In this document: positions 6,507 to 10,412 of the stretch, piece by piece
Layout: each line of letters opens with the position of its first letter
Position numbering within the stretch: position 1 is the stretch's first letter
Program-made: the position numbers and the translations under genes
Notes under the pieces: generated by a model
Databases searched by the model: none
Told to the model about the DNA's origin: nothing
What the model saw: the letters and a program-made list of their open reading frames with translations, nothing else
NCBI GenBank assembly: GCA_017963875.1
Contig: JAGCTA010000502.1
Span: 1-10,412 of the forward strand
Direction: 5' to 3'
DNA from: Victivallales bacterium
Lineage (GTDB): Bacteria > Verrucomicrobiota > Lentisphaeria > Oligosphaerales > Oligosphaeraceae
Length of the DNA stretch: 10,412 bases

Positions 6507-7685
6507 ATGAGAAAATTCACTGATTTCGAGAAACTGGTCATTAATCACCTTGTTAAATGTCTTAAAGAAGGACAAGGACCATTTTTTAATTTTACTCAGC
6601 TATTGGCAAATGAACTATTAACGAACTATGATTTTCTTTTGGTTGACGAGAAAGATGGTATTGGTGATGCCTACATCTGCTACGATAGTAAATTGGATAA
6701 ATATTCTATTAATGATGGTATTTATCAAATAATCACATTATTGTTTTTAGTTGATTGGTTAGAGAAAGATAATTTCATATCTTTTATTTCATCTTGTAGA
6801 ACTCACAAAGACACATTAATTGCTCGTGGTTTTATTTCTGATAAATATGATAATACTAATGGCAAGTTTTATAGTTCCAAGATGAATGGATATTATCAAC
6901 GGACTTCGCACAATCCTTTAGGTACATTTATAGCACTTGAGAAGTTTGAAAAAACTAATGGCACTTATGAACAAACTCATAAATATGATATTCAAAGAAT
7001 AAGTTCTCAAAGCAATATTCTTCCTGTATTGTTAAAAATACTATATAACGATTTCATAATAAACTATTCTCTAGTTGATTTTGTAAACAATGATTTAAAA
7101 TCATTTGAAGAAATAGAAGCAGAAGAAAATCATAAGGAAGCAAAACAGGCCATATTAGAAGCACAGGAAGCAAACAAGCTTTCTAAGAAAAGTATCCAAA
7201 AAGCTGACATTAGCATTGAAAAAGCAAATACAGGCAATAAAAGGGCTTTTTTGGCACTTGTTGTTGCTATTGTTGTTGGAATGCTTCAAATATTCATTGG
7301 TTTCTTGCAATTAAGACCCGATTTGGCTTTTGGAATGTTTAGAAGGCCCTTAACTCAAATTGAAGCTTATGACAAAGGAACAGAAAAAACGTTAAATGAT
7401 AATCAGTCAGTTGAATATAGAAATGATGATCTAACGTCGGATAATAACTTGATAATAAGCGGGAGAATAAATAATAGTACTATTATTATTGGAGGAAATA
7501 GAGCACTGACAGAAAAGAAATATGGGTATAATGAAACAAATTCAGATGATGGGAGAGAGACTTTCATGGAGAATAACGCAATGAAAACGTCAAATGATAC
7601 TATAAGCAAATCTTTGAAAACGCCTTCAGAGACAAAAGCAACAATAACTGGTCCACAGGTTAACACCCAAGATGACAATCCTTAA
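6507..7685 (+). CDS. Single-pass membrane protein, unrecognised family, paralogue 2
   Basis: 392 residues, a longer relative of the preceding gene. Shared elements: KFTDFEKLV at 3-11; the hydrophobic helix LLFLVDWLEKDNFISF at 78-93; LVDFVNNDLKSFEEIEA at 189-205; a transmembrane helix at about 247-268 (LALVVAIVVGMLQIFIGF); and the C-terminal motif LIISGRINNSTIIIGGN at 315-331. Differences: an insertion around 100-165, a charged Ala/Lys/Glu-rich probable coiled coil at 200-243 just before the membrane helix, and a long Asn/Ser/Thr/Asp-rich tail (332-392) that looks disordered. AGGAGA at 6497-6502 is a good ribosome binding site only 4 bases from the ATG. The 49-base gap from the first paralogue holds only a small ATTGAT/ATCAAT inverted repeat (6457-6469). 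Function unknown. Coiled coil plus membrane helix suggests oligomerisation, possibly with the first paralogue, but this is inference. Confidence 0.87.
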   Translation: MRKFTDFEKLVINHLVKCLKEGQGPFFNFTQLLANELLTNYDFLLVDEKDGIGDAYICYDSKLDKYSINDGIYQIITLLFLVDWLEKDNFISFISSCRTHKDTLIARGFISDKYDNTNGKFYSSKMNGYYQRTSHNPLGTFIALEKFEKTNGTYEQTHKYDIQRISSQSNILPVLLKILYNDFIINYSLVDFVNNDLKSFEEIEAEENHKEAKQAILEAQEANKLSKKSIQKADISIEKANTGNKRAFLALVVAIVVGMLQIFIGFLQLRPDLAFGMFRRPLTQIEAYDKGTEKTLNDNQSVEYRNDDLTSDNNLIISGRINNSTIIIGGNRALTEKKYGYNETNSDDGRETFMENNAMKTSNDTISKSLKTPSETKATITGPQVNTQDDNP

Positions 7686-7916
7686 AAGAAATCATACATA
7701 TGTTGTTTTGGAAAGATGCAAAAATCGACAACAGTAACTTCTTCTGCTTTTTGAATGAAACATTAGATATGTTTATGCGATGAGGAAAAACAGTGCAAAA
7801 CCTTGCACATAGAATGGAGTAAAAGTTGGAAGAATAAGAACAAGAGAAATGAGGTTTGTGAACACCGACGGTGAGGATGCCGTCCGACACTTCCTTGAAC
7901 ATAACGGAGAACAACA
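7686..7916. other. Intergenic gap with gene remnants
   Basis: This 231-base gap separates the membrane-protein pair from the ATPase gene. The first ~165 bases are AT-rich and hold no convincing gene or intrinsic terminator. A small inverted repeat, GTGCAA/TTGCAC, lies at 7793-7808. TTGAAT (7751-7756) and TATGCG (7774-7779) are 17 bases apart and could be a poor promoter, but this is not strong enough to call. From about 7806 the gap contains AlbA_2-start-like codons, and from about 7853 it becomes GC-rich and coding-like up to the ATPase start. Composition therefore switches back to the DISARM type near 7850. Confidence 0.6.
7806..7874 (+). pseudogene. Short AlbA_2-start-like remnant
   Basis: In the frame of base 7806 the codons read HIEWSKSWKNKNKRNEVC before a TGA at 7872-7874. 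The first ten residues match the pattern HTEWEETWRN encoded at 5525-5554, and the DNA is also alike (GCACA-AGAATGG shared at the front of both). This suggests a second, more degraded start of the same kind of AlbA_2/Schlafen-type gene. There is no start codon or ribosome binding site in this frame. The match is short, so chance remains possible. Confidence 0.3.
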
Positions 7917-7920
7917 ATGA
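7849..7920 (+). pseudogene. Possible 3' remnant of a lost upstream gene
   Basis: A 23-codon frame (ATG 7849 to TGA 7918-7920) ends with DGEDAVRHFLEHNGEQQ and its stop overlaps the ATPase start in the ATGA arrangement typical of coupled genes. From about 7862 the DNA is GC-rich like the DISARM genes, unlike the AT-rich stretch before it. I read it as the surviving C-terminal end of a gene that once preceded the ATPase. It is too short to identify, and it could instead be an untranslated leader. Confidence 0.3.
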
Positions 7921-8975
7921 ACGAGATTAAACGCATAACGGTAAAGGGATTCAAGTCCATCAGGTCGCTGGTGGATTTTGAGTTGGGGCGTCTCAATGTG
8001 ATTGTCGGGGCGAACGGCTCTGGCAAGAGCAATCTGATGCAGATGTTCGAGATGCTGTTCGCGATGTCGTATGGCGGTTTCCAGGAGTATGTGCTGAAGA
8101 ACGGGGAGAACAATTACTTCTTCCATAACGGCATAAGGGTGACAAAGGAAATCGGCATCGGCCTGGACTGCGTGAAGGACGACGCTCCCATAACCTACGA
8201 GTTGAAGCTGACCCCCGCACCAAATCGTCTGCTTCTGCAGGAGCGTTGCTTAACCAATGGCAAAGATGTGGAATTCTCCCCGCCCGCCTTGGAAAGCACA
8301 ATGCTGAAGAGCAAGGGCATTGGAGGATTTCCTTGGCACGTCTATCATTTTTACGACACCACCCTTCTGTCCGATTCTAGGTCTTCGTCATCCATTGAGG
8401 ATTTCTTCTACCTGCGAAGCCAGGGAGAGAACATAGCTGCTTTTCTGCTTCATTTGAGGCAAAAACATTCTTGGCATTACCATGACATCGTTTCGACAGT
8501 TCAGACAGCGTTGCCCTTCTTTGAGGGGTTCGAATTCATAGTTTATCAGGCGGGTTCTGCTAGCAAAGTGAAACTAGCCTGGACTCAAAAAGGCTGCGAT
8601 GAAGTGATGCTTCCCTGGCAGTTCTCCGATGGCTCGCTTCGGTTCATCTGCCTCGCGGCGGCATTGTGCCAGCCAGAGCCACCTGAACTGATGGTGATAG
8701 ACGAGCCTGAGCTAGGGCTTCATCCAGAGGCAATCGAACTTCTTGCCGAAATGATTGAGGCGGCCTCAACGCGGACGCAGGTCATCGTTTTGACCCAGTC
8801 GCCGCAATTGCTGAACCATTTCTCCATTGACGACATCATCGTGGCCAAGAGAAAGGACGGCAGTTCCACCTACGAACGGCTTGACGAAAAGGACTTCAAG
8901 GATTGGCTTGACGACTACAGCGTCGGCGAGCTTTGGCAGAAGAACGTCATCCAGGGAGGGAGCGCAAATGAATAA
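7917..8975 (+). CDS. AAA_21 (COG4637-like) ABC-type ATPase
   Basis: 352-residue cytosolic ATPase of the SMC/RecF/OLD-like AAA group found in abortive-infection pairs. It begins with IKRITVKGFKSIRS, the usual opening strand of this group. Walker A is GANGSGKS at 31-38; the ABC signature region is FSDGSLRFICLAAAL at about 236-250; Walker B is LMVIDEPELGLH at 258-269 with catalytic E263; the switch region is TQSPQLL at 293-299. All motifs look intact, so it is probably active, and its length is normal for the family. GGAGA at 7906-7910, 6 bases upstream, supports ATG 7917. The stop overlaps the start of the DUF4276 gene by 8 bases, so the two are coupled and very likely act as a complex, the ATPase sensing or gating its nuclease-like partner as in PARIS or AbiL systems. 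GC content matches the DISARM genes. The exact system name is uncertain. Confidence 0.93.
   Translation: MNEIKRITVKGFKSIRSLVDFELGRLNVIVGANGSGKSNLMQMFEMLFAMSYGGFQEYVLKNGENNYFFHNGIRVTKEIGIGLDCVKDDAPITYELKLTPAPNRLLLQERCLTNGKDVEFSPPALESTMLKSKGIGGFPWHVYHFYDTTLLSDSRSSSSIEDFFYLRSQGENIAAFLLHLRQKHSWHYHDIVSTVQTALPFFEGFEFIVYQAGSASKVKLAWTQKGCDEVMLPWQFSDGSLRFICLAAALCQPEPPELMVIDEPELGLHPEAIELLAEMIEAASTRTQVIVLTQSPQLLNHFSIDDIIVAKRKDGSSTYERLDEKDFKDWLDDYSVGELWQKNVIQGGSANE
8954..8960 (+). promoter_or_regulatory. Ribosome binding site of the DUF4276 gene
   Basis: GGGAGGG at the end of the ATPase gene, 7 bases before ATG 8968. It sets the DUF4276 start at 8968 rather than at the earlier in-frame codons reaching back to 8827, which only read through the ATPase gene out of frame. 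Confidence 0.75.
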
Positions 8976-9645
8976 GTGGATGACTCTGCAAATCATCGTT
9001 GAAGGCCTGACGGAGCAGAACTTCGTCAATGACCTGCTTGTGGATTATCTTGCCCAACATAACATCGCTGTTCACGCAAGCCAAGTCAGCAAGCCACAGC
9101 AGAAAGGCGGCGACATTCGCTTCGAGCGCGTGAAGACGGACGTCCTGACATTCCTGCGTCAGCGCAATGACATCATCGTCAGCACGTTTGTTGATTATTA
9201 CGGTCTCCACCAATGGCCAGGGCTTGAGGAAATATCCTCTGGAATGTCGCCCCCGGCAATCGTAGACAAACTGAACGGAAGCGCTGTCCTTTTACTTGCC
9301 CGGGAGTATCCTGAATTGCGTGTCGAGGAACGGTTCATCCCCTACTTATCCATGCACGAGTTCGAGGCGCTCCTCTTCAGCGACACAGAGGTTCTGTCCG
9401 AAGAGTTGAACACTTCCAGAAAGGCCTTTGAGGATGTCCTGGCCGACTGCGGCTCCCCCGAGCAAATCAACACCGTACGGGAAACATCCCCGTCCCATCG
9501 GCTGAAGGCATTGTCCCAGGGGCGATACAAGAAGTCAAGCACTGGCATCCGCATTGCGAAGAGAATCGGAATCGAGAGAATCCGCGAGCAGTGTCCAATC
9601 TTTGATGCCTGGCTGAAGAAAATTGAACAACTAGCCACGAAGTGA
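8968..9645 (+). CDS. DUF4276 family protein, TOPRIM-like nuclease partner
   Basis: 225 residues with DUF4276-type landmarks: LQIIVEGLTEQNFVNDLL at 7-24, the glutamate-containing strand that opens TOPRIM-like folds (E12); RNDIIVSTFVDYYGL around 67-82, an acidic strand-end motif; and ERFIPYLSMHEFEALLFSD near 120-140, the most characteristic block of the family. TOPRIM-like nucleases use such Glu and Asp residues to hold metal for cutting nucleic acid; activity here is inferred. No signal peptide or membrane helix is seen. The start overlaps the ATPase gene by 8 bases behind a strong ribosome binding site, and drmA begins 8 bases after the stop, so this pair is built into the DISARM operon. By analogy with ATPase plus DUF4435 (PARIS) or ATPase plus RloB (AbiL) pairs, it is likely the toxic effector released or activated by the ATPase. 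Family assignment is strong, biochemical role moderate. Confidence 0.88.
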   Translation: MNKWMTLQIIVEGLTEQNFVNDLLVDYLAQHNIAVHASQVSKPQQKGGDIRFERVKTDVLTFLRQRNDIIVSTFVDYYGLHQWPGLEEISSGMSPPAIVDKLNGSAVLLLAREYPELRVEERFIPYLSMHEFEALLFSDTEVLSEELNTSRKAFEDVLADCGSPEQINTVRETSPSHRLKALSQGRYKKSSTGIRIAKRIGIERIREQCPIFDAWLKKIEQLATK

Positions 9646-9653
9646 GAACCAAT

Positions 9654-10412
9654 ATGAAAAGCGGAACGAAAGGCGACATGAGCAACACCGCCAAGCCAGA
9701 GGCCCAAGAGGCGCGGACCTGGCTTTGGTGCGCTCCCTTCGAACACTTCCATTGCGACCTTCTGTTTCCCACTGACGAGGTGGACAAGGCATTGGTGTAT
9801 CCAGCCAGTGGCGATGGTCTGTTGCTTGCTGACGGCGAGAAAGCCGTGGGCATCAGGCGCATCTATTTGGCGAGGCATATTGATGGCGGGCTGCGGTTCT
9901 ATTTCGACCGCATCGCCGACTTTACCGAACCATTGCCGCTTTCCAGCATCTCCGTCAATCCTTCCAATATCGGTGACGATAACGGCCAGCGCTTATCTGT
10001 ACTGCCCTTGGAAAAGGACAAGTTCGCCCACGCATTGCAACTGAACAACCTTCCCGTCTTCGAGGAACTCCCCGAACTGGACTACGGAGATGCAAAGAAC
10101 CAGTCATACGTGAGGGAACTGCTGCAATTGGCGATGAGCGACGACCTGCTTGGACCTGCGCTTGGTGAACACGAGGAAATCGTCGGGATGAGCGTTAGGG
10201 ACCGTTATCTCGTCGGGAAGCTGTCGCCCAAAGTTCCGCCAGACGAACGTGGTGAGACGAATCCCTACGGCAGTCAGGAGAGGTCGGAGATAGCGTCGAG
10301 CCAGCAGAATCTACGGTCGGCGAGCAACGCGGAACATCAGCCCATCGCCGACCTTGCCACATCCGATTTGGATGACGAGCAGGACGATCATCCCATTGAC
10401 ATCAAGGACAGC
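9654..10412 (+). CDS. drmA: DISARM helicase DrmA, N-terminal part
   Basis: An open frame of 253 codons runs to the window edge. The diagnostic block is at residues 153-193, YVRELLQLAMSDDLLGPALG followed by EHEEIVGMSVRDRYLVGKLSP; this R.LL..A...DLLGPA...EEI....VRDRYLVG.L.P pattern is what I associate with the start of DrmA helicases. It is followed by a hydrophilic, acidic linker (200-253). Helicase motifs lie beyond the window. The ~150 residues ahead of the block (RTWLWCAPFEHFHCDLLFP, then a strand-rich region) look like a separate small folded domain. DrmA works with DrmB as the DISARM core that engages invading DNA. Start: ATG 9654 has only a weak GTGAGA upstream; in-frame ATG 9678 is possible. 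The gene follows the DUF4276 stop by 8 bases and shares its GC-rich composition. Confidence 0.87.
   Translation, partial: MKSGTKGDMSNTAKPEAQEARTWLWCAPFEHFHCDLLFPTDEVDKALVYPASGDGLLLADGEKAVGIRRIYLARHIDGGLRFYFDRIADFTEPLPLSSISVNPSNIGDDNGQRLSVLPLEKDKFAHALQLNNLPVFEELPELDYGDAKNQSYVRELLQLAMSDDLLGPALGEHEEIVGMSVRDRYLVGKLSPKVPPDERGETNPYGSQERSEIASSQQNLRSASNAEHQPIADLATSDLDDEQDDHPIDIKDS

Noticed and set aside
4470..7850. Transposon or insertion sequence carrying the AT-rich genes
   Set aside because: No transposase or integrase gene, and no terminal inverted repeats or clear target duplications were found at the composition boundaries.
7686..7850. Non-coding RNA (such as a retron or antitoxin RNA) in the gap before the ATPase
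   Set aside because: Only a 6-bp inverted repeat and poor promoter-like hexamers are visible; no reverse transcriptase or repeat array is present to support it.
7763..8126. Antisense open frames across the ATPase gene start
   Set aside because: They overlap a well-supported gene and its leader, and show no coherent domain or start signal.
8827..8967. N-terminal extension of the DUF4276 gene back to 8827
   Set aside because: These codons overlap the ATPase gene out of frame, encode a Thr/Arg/Ser-rich string with no family similarity, and GGGAGGG at 8954-8960 points to ATG 8968.

Overview
The window is a stretch of a bacterial defence island: the 5' part of a class 1 DISARM anti-phage operon with extra genes set between two core components. 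All genes are on the + strand and most are tightly packed or overlapping, so the whole region reads as one long polycistronic unit, possibly with a break near 7690-7910. The organism cannot be named. The DISARM parts are GC-rich by eye with strong purine-rich ribosome binding sites, which points to a mid-to-high GC bacterium that uses ordinary Shine-Dalgarno initiation. The block from about 4470 to 7850 is distinctly AT-rich and looks acquired from another source.

Layout. 1-285 is the C-terminal end of a SNF2-type helicase (DrmD). 288-4469 is a very large adenine-N6 DNA methyltransferase (DrmMI) with motifs X, I and IV and a C-terminal half that changes composition, probably in its target-recognition region. 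4462-5487 is a SIR2-like (NAD-binding/NADase-type) protein that overlaps the drmMI stop by 8 bases. 5489-5614 is a 41-codon fragment resembling the beginning of an AlbA_2/Schlafen-type DNA-binding ATPase. 5618-6457 and 6507-7685 are two AT-rich paralogous genes for single-pass membrane proteins of a family I do not recognise. 7686-7916 is a mostly non-coding gap containing a second short AlbA_2-start-like fragment and a short open tail that ends on the next start codon. 7917-8975 is an AAA ABC-type (AAA_21/COG4637-like) ATPase, and 8968-9645 is a DUF4276 protein with a TOPRIM-like start. These two overlap by 8 bases and form an ATPase-plus-nuclease-like pair. 9654 to the window end is the N-terminal part of DrmA, the DISARM helicase; drmB and drmC would be expected beyond the edge.

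How they may work together. DrmMI methylates host DNA to mark self, while DrmD, DrmA and the missing DrmB/DrmC act on unmodified incoming DNA. The genes between drmMI and drmA look like added effector modules: SIR2 (NAD+ depletion), two paired membrane proteins (possible membrane-disrupting or sensing proteins), and an ATPase/TOPRIM-like pair (resembling PARIS- or AbiL-type abortive systems). The genes most likely to be undescribed are the two paralogous membrane proteins. Other points of note are degraded gene remnants flanking them, an AT-rich mosaic patch in the methyltransferase, and three strikingly perfect inverted repeats inside coding sequences.
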